NCBI GenBank assembly: GCA_963661535.1
Contig: CAVLCC010000028.1
Coordinates: 1-28,607, forward strand
Direction: 5' to 3'
Origin: CAVLCC01 sp963661535
GTDB taxonomy: Bacteria > Actinomycetota > Coriobacteriia > Coriobacteriales > CADBOM01
Length of the DNA: 28,607 nucleotides
The translations under genes and the position numbers were made by a program. Under the pieces are notes generated by a model. The model worked only from the letters and a program-made list of their open reading frames with translations. It ran no database searches and was not told where the DNA came from. This document shows positions 17,019-24,033 of the stretch, in pieces (the stretch's first letter is position 1; each line of letters begins with the position of its first letter).

Positions 17019-17543
17019 ATGGGTTGTAGAACCGTTTGTATAGGTGACATTGCGACATTTCGCAAAGAAAGCGTTAAGCCGTTAGCCGGAACTACCTATC
17101 ACTGTTACAGCCTGCCCGCGTTTGATAACGCGAGGAAGCCGGAGGTCTTGGATGGGTCGGAGATTCTAAGCAGCAAGCTCAGAATTGAGCCGGGGGATAT
17201 TCTTGTCAACAAGCTCAATATGCGCTTCAAGCGCATATGGCCAATTGGAGCGCTCGAGGAGAACAGCATCTGCTCAACTGAGTTTGTTCCTCTTCAGCCT
17301 AATGCCGAGATCGATAGAAACTATCTGCTTTACATCCTGCTGAGCGATTGCTTCACCGAGTCCTTGGCAGGAATGAGAACAGGCACCTCCGGCTCGCACC
17401 AGCGCGTCAAACCTGAATGGATCCTAGATTATCGCTTTGAGCTGCCGCCCATGAATACCCAGCTCAAAATCAGTGGCGTGCTGTCTTCGCTGGACGCGAA
17501 AATCGAAACAAACACTAAGCTAAATGGCTATTTAGCTGTGTGA
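17019..17543 (+). CDS. hsdS: Type I specificity subunit, single-TRD form (currently truncated by inversion state)
   Basis: 174-residue N-terminal half of an HsdS: one target-recognition domain (TRD-A1) followed by the central conserved helix ending SSLDAKIETNTKLNGYLAV and a stop. Normal HsdS has two TRDs and ~400 residues. The break falls exactly at the 16-bp site at 17520-17535; beyond it lies a second TRD in reverse orientation. Inverting 17520-18186 would extend this frame in phase to a stop at 18189-18191 (390 residues). GGAGG with 8-nt spacing precedes the ATG. It is co-directional with hsdM. In other type I systems a half HsdS can dimerise and still act; whether this one does is unknown. 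Confidence 0.85.
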   Translation: MGCRTVCIGDIATFRKESVKPLAGTTYHCYSLPAFDNARKPEVLDGSEILSSKLRIEPGDILVNKLNMRFKRIWPIGALEENSICSTEFVPLQPNAEIDRNYLLYILLSDCFTESLAGMRTGTSGSHQRVKPEWILDYRFELPPMNTQLKISGVLSSLDAKIETNTKLNGYLAV

Positions 17544-18711
17544 GGTCGACTTCCGATACGTCAATCTCGCCCGACATGAGTTTGGGCAGAAGGGTGTCGC
17601 GGAGGGCATAGAGCTTGCGGTTCTCAATTTTGTTCAAAATGAGTTGGTCTACTAGCGGCTGCATGAACTGCGATTGGGTTGTAAGCATGTCGACAGGCGG
17701 CACAATCACCTTGGACTCTGCCAACGCGCTGCGTTTGATATGTCCCATTGTCGTTGCGCGGTCTTTTGCAAGCATTATGAAACGTGCCAAGTGACGTTTG
17801 GTCCAAGCGTAGTAAAACCAGCTTGGATAACTCTCGGAAGTAACTTTGAACAAGTGCTGGTTCAGACCAGCGTCCCCACCAGCCCAGAAGTCCAGCAATA
17901 ATGTTCCGGACCAAGAGAAGACAAGATCGCCATTGTGAATCTTTACACATTCATCAATGTTACTTCTACAGCGTTCCGCGTCGATGCCACAGTAGCCTTG
18001 TCCCAGCTCGCGTATCTTCAGTACGGGCAAGCCTGCATCATCAGCCTCCGGTCGAAACTTCTGCATCGCAAGCCCGTTCTTGTAGTCAGCTATATCCAAC
18101 AGAGATGCAGTGTCCCAAGTTGAATCCGTGCTCTCAATTAGCTGATTAAAATATAAGTCGAACAGCTCTTCTAAATAGCCATTTAGTTTAGTGTTGGCTT
18201 CAATTTTTGCTTCGATACACTCGAATAGAGAAATGAGGCTGGAGCGCACCGAGCTTACGGGTGGGATATCCCAATTCAGAAAATCAGCGCGGGACAGTGA
18301 CATGTTTGTGGTGCCTGTCCCGCGTGCCTTACAGTACTTCCTATATTGCGGCGTGCGAAGGCTCCAGTATACGTAGAGCCTGGTCTCGTCAGTGATGAGA
18401 CCAGGCTCAAACTCAAGTTTGACAGTATCCTGAGTTAGGCGACCTTCAACGATATCGCCGGGGACACGCGAAATTGCGCCAAGCAGACCACATGCCTGAG
18501 TTAGATCCTTTAGCGAAACGTACAAATCACCAGGATGGAGAAGGATGCGGGCATCGGATTTGCCCGGATAATGTTTCCACGACCTCCGCTTAAAGCCGCC
18601 GTCTGTTTCTATGCTACCCAGGCCAAGAAGCACTGGCCCCTCGGTTTCAGATAGCAAAGCGCTCTTGTATGTATTGCCGCGAACAAGCTGGCAAATATCC
18701 CCGAGTTTCAT
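17515..18711 (-). CDS. hsdS: Type I specificity subunit, full two-TRD form on the opposite strand
   Basis: 398-residue HsdS. Residues 1-~160 form the first TRD (A2, different from the plus-strand TRD-A1), then the central conserved helices (CIEAKIEANTKLNGYLEELF), then the second TRD (B, starting ~LLDIADYKNGLAMQKFRPE) and the C-terminal conserved helix ALRDTLLPKLMSGEI. The ATG overlaps the stop of the recombinase (18708-18711, ATGA), so it is translated with the recombinase rather than with hsdM. Its 3' end overlaps the end of the plus-strand hsdS inside the recombination site at 17520-17535, which it reads as LNSHL. In the present state this is the only intact HsdS gene. Confidence 0.9.
   Translation of the reverse strand: MKLGDICQLVRGNTYKSALLSETEGPVLLGLGSIETDGGFKRRSWKHYPGKSDARILLHPGDLYVSLKDLTQACGLLGAISRVPGDIVEGRLTQDTVKLEFEPGLITDETRLYVYWSLRTPQYRKYCKARGTGTTNMSLSRADFLNWDIPPVSSVRSSLISLFECIEAKIEANTKLNGYLEELFDLYFNQLIESTDSTWDTASLLDIADYKNGLAMQKFRPEADDAGLPVLKIRELGQGYCGIDAERCRSNIDECVKIHNGDLVFSWSGTLLLDFWAGGDAGLNQHLFKVTSESYPSWFYYAWTKRHLARFIMLAKDRATTMGHIKRSALAESKVIVPPVDMLTTQSQFMQPLVDQLILNKIENRKLYALRDTLLPKLMSGEIDVSEVDLTQLNSHLA
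17520..17535 (+). repeat. Inversion site 1 (hsdS recombination site)
   Basis: CTAAATGGCTATTTAG, an imperfect palindrome with 6-bp arms CTAAAT/ATTTAG. It joins the N-terminal half of the plus-strand hsdS to the reversed TRD-B cassette. It is read as LNGYL on plus and LNSHL on minus. The left flank AACACTAAG also matches the flank of site 2. Confidence 0.85.
18171..18186 (-). repeat. Inversion site 2
   Basis: The same 16-bp site in reverse orientation, in the middle of the minus-strand hsdS between its two TRDs. With site 1 it bounds a 667-bp invertible TRD-B cassette. The homologous flank (AACACTAAA on the minus strand) extends the repeat to about 24-25 bp. Confidence 0.85.
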
Positions 18712-19664
18712 TCCAAATACCTTCTATGTGAAGCCTTTACGTTGTTCTGATTCACCATGGCGTAGTGCATGGTAGTGTCTATTTTCGCATGGCCTAGAAG
18801 TTTTTGAACTTGTTCGATGGGCATTCCTTTGTCAATGGCATGAGTTGCAAGCGTGCGGCGGAACTTGTGCGGATGGACACGGTGGACTCCACACGACTTT
18901 CCCAGTTGTCGCAGACGAAGTTGCAACCCTCCTACACTCACGCGTTTTGCAGTTGCTCCAAGGGATACAAAAAGTGCCGGACACTTGTCGGCGCGAGTTT
19001 GCAAGTACTCGGTTAGGTGAAGTTTGGTGCGGGCATCAAAATAGACCGGACGTTGCTTATTGCCCTTGCCTGTTACCAAGCACTCACGCTCTTGCATGTT
19101 TACGTCGGAAATATTAAGGCGCACAAGCTCGCCTATGCGCATACCGGTTGACGCGAGCATGTCAATTACAGCCAGATCTCGTTTGGTTGTGCAGGCGTCG
19201 CGAAGTGTTTCGAGCTCTTCGGGAGCGAGTACCTCTTTGGTAACCTGTGCGGTTTTGACACGGTGAATGCGACGCACAGGACTTTTGACAATATAGTCTT
19301 CGTCTTCGAGCCATGAGAAAAAGCTAGACATAATGCGGCGAATATTATCAATGGTGACCTTAGATGTGCGGCGGCTTGACTCGTAGTTGTTAAGATATTG
19401 GCGCAGGTCGTCGCTGCATATTTGAGGTATTGGTTTGTTTATGGCGGCAAGGGCGCGGTCTAGTGTGTCTTCATAGTAGTTTAGGGTCTTTTGAGAGCAT
19501 CCTTCGACTTCTTTTGCGGTTAAAAAAAGTGCAAGAAGATTTTGTCCTGTTGACGGCAGCTTTGGGCCAAAAGCATCATTGAGAACTGTGGATAGTCGTT
19601 TTAGCTGATGGGGACTAAGAATTGTTTGCATTTGTGCGAGCACTGAGTTGATAGTTGCTTCCAT
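18708..19664 (-). CDS. Tyrosine recombinase, likely hsdS invertase
   Basis: 318-residue XerC/XerD-like site-specific recombinase. The N-terminal SAM-like core-binding domain spans ~40-125 (QKTLNYYEDTLDRAL, DNIRRIMSSFFSWLE). The catalytic set in the C-terminal domain is complete: R176 (STGMRIGEL), Lys near 200-203 (GKGNKQR), H266-x-x-R269 (HPHKFRRT), H292 (LLGHAKIDTT) and nucleophile Y301 (MHYAMVN). AAGGAGG precedes the ATG by 9 nt. It lies between sites 2 and 3 of the hsdS region and overlaps the minus-strand hsdS by 4 bases, the arrangement seen with invertases of phase-variable type I loci (such as creX in pneumococcus). Housekeeping XerC/D is unlikely given the context. Confidence 0.9.
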   Translation of the reverse strand: MEATINSVLAQMQTILSPHQLKRLSTVLNDAFGPKLPSTGQNLLALFLTAKEVEGCSQKTLNYYEDTLDRALAAINKPIPQICSDDLRQYLNNYESSRRTSKVTIDNIRRIMSSFFSWLEDEDYIVKSPVRRIHRVKTAQVTKEVLAPEELETLRDACTTKRDLAVIDMLASTGMRIGELVRLNISDVNMQERECLVTGKGNKQRPVYFDARTKLHLTEYLQTRADKCPALFVSLGATAKRVSVGGLQLRLRQLGKSCGVHRVHPHKFRRTLATHAIDKGMPIEQVQKLLGHAKIDTTMHYAMVNQNNVKASHRRYLE

Positions 19665-19801
19665 TGTTGGTTTTCCTCCTTGTTGGGCGTTTGTTTTATA
19701 TGCTGTTGTGCGTAAAATTTGTGTGTTTTGATTTTATGATATTCGTTATTTGATGATGAATTTGCCAACAATGCAAACAACAGTGCAACAATGTGCATTG
19801 C

Positions 19802-19817
19802 CTAAATGGCTATTTAG
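19802..19817 (+). repeat. Inversion site 3
   Basis: CTAAATGGCTATTTAG in the same orientation as site 1 and exactly 2282 bp from it. Its outer flank is unrelated to hsdS. It bounds the silent TRD-B cassette on the recombinase side. Confidence 0.8.
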
Positions 19818-20452
19818 CTGCGTGAGGTCGACCTTTGAGACGTCAATCTCGCCTGACATGAGCTTGGGGAGTAGTGCATCGCGGAGGGCGGAGAGCTTGC
19901 GGTTCTCAATTTTGTTCAAAATGAGTTGGTCTACTAGCGGCTGCATGAACTGCGATTGGGTTGTAAGCATGTCGACAGGCGGCACAATCACCTTGGACTC
20001 TGCCAACGCGCTGCGTTTGATATGTCCCATTGTCGTTGCGCGGTCTTTTGCAAGCATTATGAAACGTGCCAAGTGACGTTTGGTCCAAGCGTAGTAAAAC
20101 CAGCTTGGATAACTCTCGGAAGTAACTTTGAACAAGTGCTGGTTCAGACCAGCGTCCCCACCAGCCCAGAAGTCCAGCAATAATGTTCCGGACCAAGAGA
20201 AGACAAGATCGCCATTGTGAATCTTTACACATTCATCAATGTTACTTCTACAGCGTTCCGCGTCGATGCCACAGTAGCCTTGTCCCAGCTCGCGTATCTT
20301 CAGTACGGGCAAGCCTGCATCATCAGCCTCCGGTCGAAACTTCTGCATCGCAAGCCCGTTCTTGTAGTCAGCTATATCCAACAGAGATGCAGTGTCCCAA
20401 GTTGAATCCGTGCTCTCAATTAGCTGATTAAAATATAAGTCGAACAGCTCTT

Positions 20453-20468
20453 CTAAATAGCCATTTAG
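20453..20468 (-). repeat. Inversion site 4
   Basis: CTAAATAGCCATTTAG in the orientation of site 2, exactly 2282 bp from it. The outer flank (20469-20694) carries no hsdS sequence and no gene I can support. Confidence 0.8.
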
Positions 20469-20694
20469 ACGATATTGTGTTTACGAAGATGTTCACTATG
20501 TTGCTGTATTGCGGGGGTTAATCCCAAAATTGCTAAGTCTTCGTTAGCTTGTGTGGGAGGAAATGCAAATGCATACCACACATTTATGAGAAGCATGCTG
20601 AGTTAGAAGATGCGATTGTCAAAAACATATTTAAAAAAAGTTCCCATTATCTTTTAAACACATAAGCGTCTATTAACAACTGGTTTTCTGCTAT

Positions 20695-21114
20695 TTAGAA
20701 TGAAGTTAAGTCGCACCACTCAATAAATTCATCGGGTGCTATTACATTTACTCCAAGAAATGGAAAATCACGTAGATTGTTTGTCAATAATATTGCATTT
20801 GCATATACAGCAGCTTCTAAAAAAGGACGATCTTTTATGTCGGGATATACTAGTGCTGGAATAAATTTGGGAACGATTTGGGTACCTACGCTAAGCAATA
20901 GCTCTACTAGTGCTTTGGCTTCTTGTGTTAGTCCACGCGAAGAAATTGGGCTCCTAAATAGCACATCAGTGTATTCATCTATTATCTGTGAACTATAACA
21001 AATATTAAATACGCTGTTTGGGTCTAAGATTTTTCTCAATGTGCTATGGTTGGATCCAGTCTTTTTGATTAGGGCAGCCATAAGCACATTTGTATCAATA
21101 ATCATGTTAATCAT
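20695..21114 (-). CDS. PIN-domain toxin (putative VapC-like ribonuclease), module 1
   Basis: 139-residue PIN-domain protein of the 'putative toxin-antitoxin toxin, PIN family' type. The first acidic residue is in MIIDTNVLMAALI, with a conserved Glu (IIDEYTDVLF) and later acidic residues in YPDIKDRPFLEAA and LLTNNLRDF, expected to bind Mg2+ for RNA cleavage. It lies 24 bases after the antitoxin gene in one operon. The start codon has no clear ribosome site, and a second Met three codons later is equally possible. Confidence 0.8.
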   Translation of the reverse strand: MINMIIDTNVLMAALIKKTGSNHSTLRKILDPNSVFNICYSSQIIDEYTDVLFRSPISSRGLTQEAKALVELLLSVGTQIVPKFIPALVYPDIKDRPFLEAAVYANAILLTNNLRDFPFLGVNVIAPDEFIEWCDLTSF

Positions 21115-21138
21115 GGTATTTAAAATAAAAAAAGCGAG

Positions 21139-21486
21139 TTAAATTTGCTTGCTTGCTTGCGTTTTGGATTTGTCTTTTGACTTAGCATCTGTGGAAGCAA
21201 AAGAATCACCTGCTCGCTCTTTTCGTATTCTTTCAACGTATTCTACGATGTCATCAATTGTTGGCTCCGGAGCATTGTATGCGTCACGTTTTTTTGCTGT
21301 ACTTTCCATGATGGCATCAAAACGTTCAAGAGGATCTGATGTGTTTTTGAGTTCTTCATCAAAGAATTGTCTTGCTGCTTGAGATATAGTTGTTCCGCGC
21401 TTTTTATATAGCCGATTGAGTGCAGCCTTTTTTTCTGGCTCAATTCTGATGCGAATTGTTTCTTTTAACATCTCATTAGATGCCAT
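21139..21486 (-). CDS. RelB/DinJ-like ribbon-helix-helix antitoxin, module 1
   Basis: 115-residue partner of the downstream PIN toxin. The N-terminus (ETIRIRIEPEKKAALNRLY then GTTISQAARQFFDEEL) fits a ribbon-helix-helix DNA-binding fold. The C-terminal half is charged and disordered (Lys/Ser-rich end), the part that normally wraps the toxin. TAGGAG precedes the ATG. An inverted repeat at 21517-21547 upstream is a candidate operator for autorepression. Confidence 0.75.
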   Translation of the reverse strand: MASNEMLKETIRIRIEPEKKAALNRLYKKRGTTISQAARQFFDEELKNTSDPLERFDAIMESTAKKRDAYNAPEPTIDDIVEYVERIRKERAGDSFASTDAKSKDKSKTQASKQI

Positions 21487-21516
21487 GGTTTGCTCCTAAG
21501 AGTTAATGATATTTTA

Positions 21517-21547
21517 TGTGGCTACATTGTAGCATATTTGTGCCACA
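21517..21547. promoter_or_regulatory. Nested inverted repeats upstream of antitoxin 1
   Basis: Outer arms TGTGGC (21517-21522) and GCCACA (21542-21547), inner perfect dyad GCTAC-ATT-GTAGC (21521-21533). The position about 30 bases before the start of module 1 fits an autoregulatory operator. Confidence 0.4.
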
Positions 21548-21685
21548 AATAAGTTTATTTATGCAGCTCGATATTTTTATCTTAGCTTTTTTTGCATATA
21601 GCCAAATAAATCAATAGACAAGAAACACCCAAAAAACGATTATAGATTTTTTTATTGTTTCAAACACATAAAATCAAAGTTACCC

Positions 21686-22153
21686 TCAACAGCCGCAGAA
21701 ATCCAACCCCTCTAAAGAATATCTCACACCCGTGGTTTTATAAATCCACTCAAAAAATTCATCACAATCATAAACAGGAATGTTCGACTTAGTAAAATCT
21801 GACTTATTGCGAGTGATAATTGCATCTGCGGACAAATAAATTGCAACTTCATGCACACAAGCATCTTCTAAATCTTCCCATGATGAGTCGAGCACATTCA
21901 GAAAACCATTTTCGCTAAGCCCGCAAAATCGCACGAAAGTTTTTAACTTACACATTTTTTCTTTCACAATATAGGCACTACTTTTCTTACCTTTTCCTAA
22001 AATATAAAAGATATAATTTGCCTGGGTGGTCGAAATCCATAATTCGTGATCGCCTGTTTTACCAAGCAACATCAACTTCTCAATGCTTTCACAATATGGC
22101 TGACGTTTAGTAAGAAAATCAATGACAATATTAGAATCAAGGAGTAACTTCAT
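21686..22153 (-). CDS. PIN-domain toxin, module 2
   Basis: 155-residue PIN protein beginning MKLLLDSNIVIDFL (first catalytic Asp at residue 6-7), with WEDLEDACVHEVA and ADAIITRNKSDF carrying the later acidic residues. The ATG at 22153 is chosen over a TTG two codons upstream because AAAGG is well spaced for it. It starts 11 bases after the antitoxin stop. The last ~28 residues (CDEFFEWIYKTTGVRYSLEG and a Cys-rich end) are identical or nearly so to module 3, unlike the rest of the protein. Confidence 0.8.
   Translation of the reverse strand: MKLLLDSNIVIDFLTKRQPYCESIEKLMLLGKTGDHELWISTTQANYIFYILGKGKKSSAYIVKEKMCKLKTFVRFCGLSENGFLNVLDSSWEDLEDACVHEVAIYLSADAIITRNKSDFTKSNIPVYDCDEFFEWIYKTTGVRYSLEGLDFCGC
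21701..21768. repeat. 68-bp repeat, copy A (3' end of toxin 2)
   Basis: Identical to 22858-22925. The similarity continues past the stop codon (AAAGTTACC(C)CTCAACAG) to give ~93 bases shared between two otherwise divergent toxin genes. Confidence 0.85.
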
Positions 22154-22164
22154 TTGCAACCTTT

Positions 22165-22464
22165 CTATAACAATCCTTTTGTTTTAAGCCTTTCTTCTTT
22201 TATTTCTTCATCAGACATGGTTGAAAATCGAGAATCCTCAAGTTGTATATCTCTTATAAAATCCAATGCACTTGCAATTTCGTTCTTAGACATTGTTGCA
22301 ATTCCCTTTTGTTGGTTTTCCCAAGGCAAACCATTTTCTTGAATAATAATGTCATATAACTCATTTATAACGCCTGAAGGAGTTTTGCCATTCTTTTTAA
22401 GAATTGCATTAACCCGCATTTTTTTGCTCTCGTCAATCCTAGCAGTTACCATTGTTGCGCTCAT
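22165..22464 (-). CDS. RelB/DinJ-like antitoxin, module 2
   Basis: 99-residue antitoxin: TMVTARIDESKKMRVNAIL then GKTPSGVINELYDIII gives a ribbon-helix-helix start, with a charged C-terminus (MSDEEIKEERLKTKGLL). The C-terminal pattern matches module 3 (MTHSEIKMQRLKDRGLL), so the two pairs are related. GAGGTGA precedes the ATG. It is the first gene of a two-gene operon with the PIN toxin. Confidence 0.78.
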   Translation of the reverse strand: MSATMVTARIDESKKMRVNAILKKNGKTPSGVINELYDIIIQENGLPWENQQKGIATMSKNEIASALDFIRDIQLEDSRFSTMSDEEIKEERLKTKGLL

Positions 22465-22842
22465 TATGTCACCTCATTTAATTGTCTTACGTAATACATA
22501 ATTATACATGCACCTAGTTTATTTTTGAATGAAAATTTTGCAATGATTTTTTGCTTTTTTGAATATTGAAGACTCCAAAATAAAGTGATTTCTTGTTCTG
22601 GGACATACTTTGGAACGCATGGTGCATCTAATTGATGATAAGTATCTCCTCACCGATGACAGGTTGTGGTTTGAAGTAGACGGAGGCTAAAGTTTTATTG
22701 ACACGCTGGCAGAGTGGATATCCGAAGGGTGTGGGATGATGCAATGTCTTATCATACCTATATTTAGGTTCTTGTACTAGGGCAGGGGTGAGTCATGAAA
22801 AGTTATGATGGTTAAGAGCACGACGTGCGCAAAAGTTACCCC
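22465..22842 (+). other. Gap of ~380 bases with a possible decayed reading frame
   Basis: No intact gene. On the plus strand, 22595-22687 can be read as a 31-residue protein-like fragment (HTLERMVHLIDDKYLLTDD...) interrupted by TAA at 22686-22688, then continuing in the same frame (SFIDTLAEWISEGCGMM...). This looks like a gene remnant, but I do not recognise the family. The rest holds the module 2 operator and nothing else I can support. Confidence 0.25.
22483..22498. promoter_or_regulatory. Dyad upstream of antitoxin 2
   Basis: TGT-N2-TACGTA-N2-ACA (16 bp, N2 pairs not complementary), about 20 bases before the start codon; a candidate operator. Confidence 0.3.
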
Positions 22843-23316
22843 TCAACAGCTGCAGCTATCCAACCCCTCTAAAGAATATCTCACACCCGTGGTTTTATAA
22901 ATCCACTCAAAAAATTCATCACAATTGCAAATTTTTATCAGCTGCTCTTCAAAGTCGTTAGCATTTCTGGTAATGATAGCATCAGCCTTAAGCGAAAGAG
23001 CACATTGATAGAGCAAGAAATCCTCTGGATCTTTCCAGCTTGTTAGCAACATTTTGTCAACATCATTTTGACCAACAGCAAATACATCAATAAACTGGCG
23101 AAGCTTGCGAAGTTGATACATAACTTCAGACATAAGTGACCGTTTTCCACCGTCTGTAAGTATGTATATCAAATCGGTTATTTGCGAAGATGCAATCCAC
23201 AGCTCAACCTCGTGTGTGTATCCCAAAATCATCAGAAGTCTAGTTTTTTCAAAGAAAGGTTCTCTTTGTCTGAGGTAGTCAATTATAATGTTGGTGTCAA
23301 GCAAAAGCTTTATCAT
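22843..23316 (-). CDS. PIN-domain toxin, module 3
   Basis: 157-residue PIN protein starting MIKLLLDTNIIIDYL, with WKDPEDFLLYQCA and ADAIITRNANDF for the other acidic residues. The ATG overlaps the antitoxin stop (ATGA, 23313-23316). It is related to toxin 2 along its length but divergent, except for the C-terminal ~28 residues, which are almost identical at the DNA level. Confidence 0.82.
   Translation of the reverse strand: MIKLLLDTNIIIDYLRQREPFFEKTRLLMILGYTHEVELWIASSQITDLIYILTDGGKRSLMSEVMYQLRKLRQFIDVFAVGQNDVDKMLLTSWKDPEDFLLYQCALSLKADAIITRNANDFEEQLIKICNCDEFFEWIYKTTGVRYSLEGLDSCSC
22858..22925. repeat. 68-bp repeat, copy B (3' end of toxin 3)
   Basis: Identical copy of 21701-21768 in the same orientation, 1157 bp away. 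The pair could recombine and delete one module. Confidence 0.85.
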
Positions 23317-23618
23317 AAAAGACCCCTGTCCTTCAACCTTTGCATCTTAATTTCTGAATGTGTCATATTGTCAAATTTGCTTGTTCTCTTAATTGGAATA
23401 CTATCAATAAATTCAATAGCACGCTTTAAATTTTGTGCTTGCAATTCTTGTTTGTCTTCCGTCTTAGGCATAAGAAACGAAATTCCACCCTCTTCAACGA
23501 TACGTTCAAAAAGGGCATTTATAACCTTAGATGTGTTCGTTCCATTCTTCTCTAATATTTGTTGAGCCTGTCTCTTTGTGCTTTCAGGCATTCTGCTTGA
23601 TACTGTTGCTTCATTCAT
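23313..23618 (-). CDS. RelB/DinJ-like antitoxin, module 3
   Basis: 101-residue antitoxin (ATVSSRMPESTKRQAQQILE, NTSKVINALFERIVEE). The ATG at 23618 is preferred to a GTG three codons upstream, which lies inside the strong ribosome site GTAGGAGGTG. It is coupled to the toxin by a 4-base overlap. A 27-bp near-perfect palindrome 25 bases upstream is probably its operator. Confidence 0.78.
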   Translation of the reverse strand: MNEATVSSRMPESTKRQAQQILEKNGTNTSKVINALFERIVEEGGISFLMPKTEDKQELQAQNLKRAIEFIDSIPIKRTSKFDNMTHSEIKMQRLKDRGLL

Positions 23619-23778
23619 AGCTAACACCTCCTACTACAAAAAATTGTAACACAAATTTTGTGCAACAATTAAAGTGTGAAGAATTTTCTTTGGAGGAAAA
23701 CCTGAGAAAGTTACAAGAATAAACCTCAACTACGCTATATATATTATTTCGCAAAGCAGTTACACTTATTGAAGCCAT
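23610..23778 (-). pseudogene. Relic of a Phd/YefM-like antitoxin gene
   Basis: On the minus strand GGAGG (23786-23790) precedes an ATG at 23778, and the first 18 residues read MASISVTALRNNIYSVVE, closely matching the start of Phd/YefM antitoxins (M..ISVTEFR.N.Y.L..). The sequence then departs from the family and runs to a TGA at about 23610, overlapping the start of antitoxin 3. It appears to be a truncated gene replaced by the module 3 genes. The remaining upstream bases (23790-24033) show nothing recognisable apart from the dehydrogenase leader. Confidence 0.45.
23643..23669. promoter_or_regulatory. 27-bp near-perfect palindrome upstream of antitoxin 3
   Basis: ATTGTaaCACAAA-T-TTTGTGcaACAAT: 13-bp arms with two mismatches. 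Typical size and position for an RHH antitoxin operator. Confidence 0.55.
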
Positions 23779-24033
23779 ATGATTTCCTCCGTTCGCGGCT
23801 TACTTTAGGAACAATCTTATTTTTTGACGCTAGATACTTAACTTGTAGTCAATACCCTACTTCACCGACAAAATTTGTAGTTCAATAAGCGCAATAAATT
23901 CAACATATTTAAACTGTATTTAAAAGTTGTTAAATTTTTTAATTAGAAATGGGCTTGTAGGCTTCGGTTACATTTTTTTTGCGTGACTTGGCTCAGATAC
24001 TCTCAACGCATTCGATTTAAAAGGAGAAACAAA

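Larger units (their letters stand above)
19746..20468 (-). pseudogene. hsdS': Silent hsdS cassette carrying a second copy of TRD-B
   Basis: This frame runs from the 16-bp site at 20453-20468 through TRD-B to the site at 19802-19817 and out to a stop at 19746. It has no N-terminal half, no start codon and no ribosome site, so it is a donor rather than an expressed gene. By direct comparison, 19892-20468 appears identical to 17610-18186 (577 bases, constant offset 2282). Only the ~90 bases coding the last ~25 residues differ, giving Y/S, T/A and E/K changes around ALRD(T/A)LLPKLMSGEIDVS. Confidence 0.85.

Noticed and set aside
17674..18149. Plus-strand frames of 60-82 codons repeated at 19956-20431
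   Set aside because: Antisense shadows of the two TRD-B copies; their identity only reflects the cassette duplication.
20469..20610. 43-codon minus-strand frame (MLLINVWYAFAFPP...) just outside inversion site 4
   Set aside because: No ribosome site, no recognised family, and not in phase with the hsdS cassette; left unannotated.
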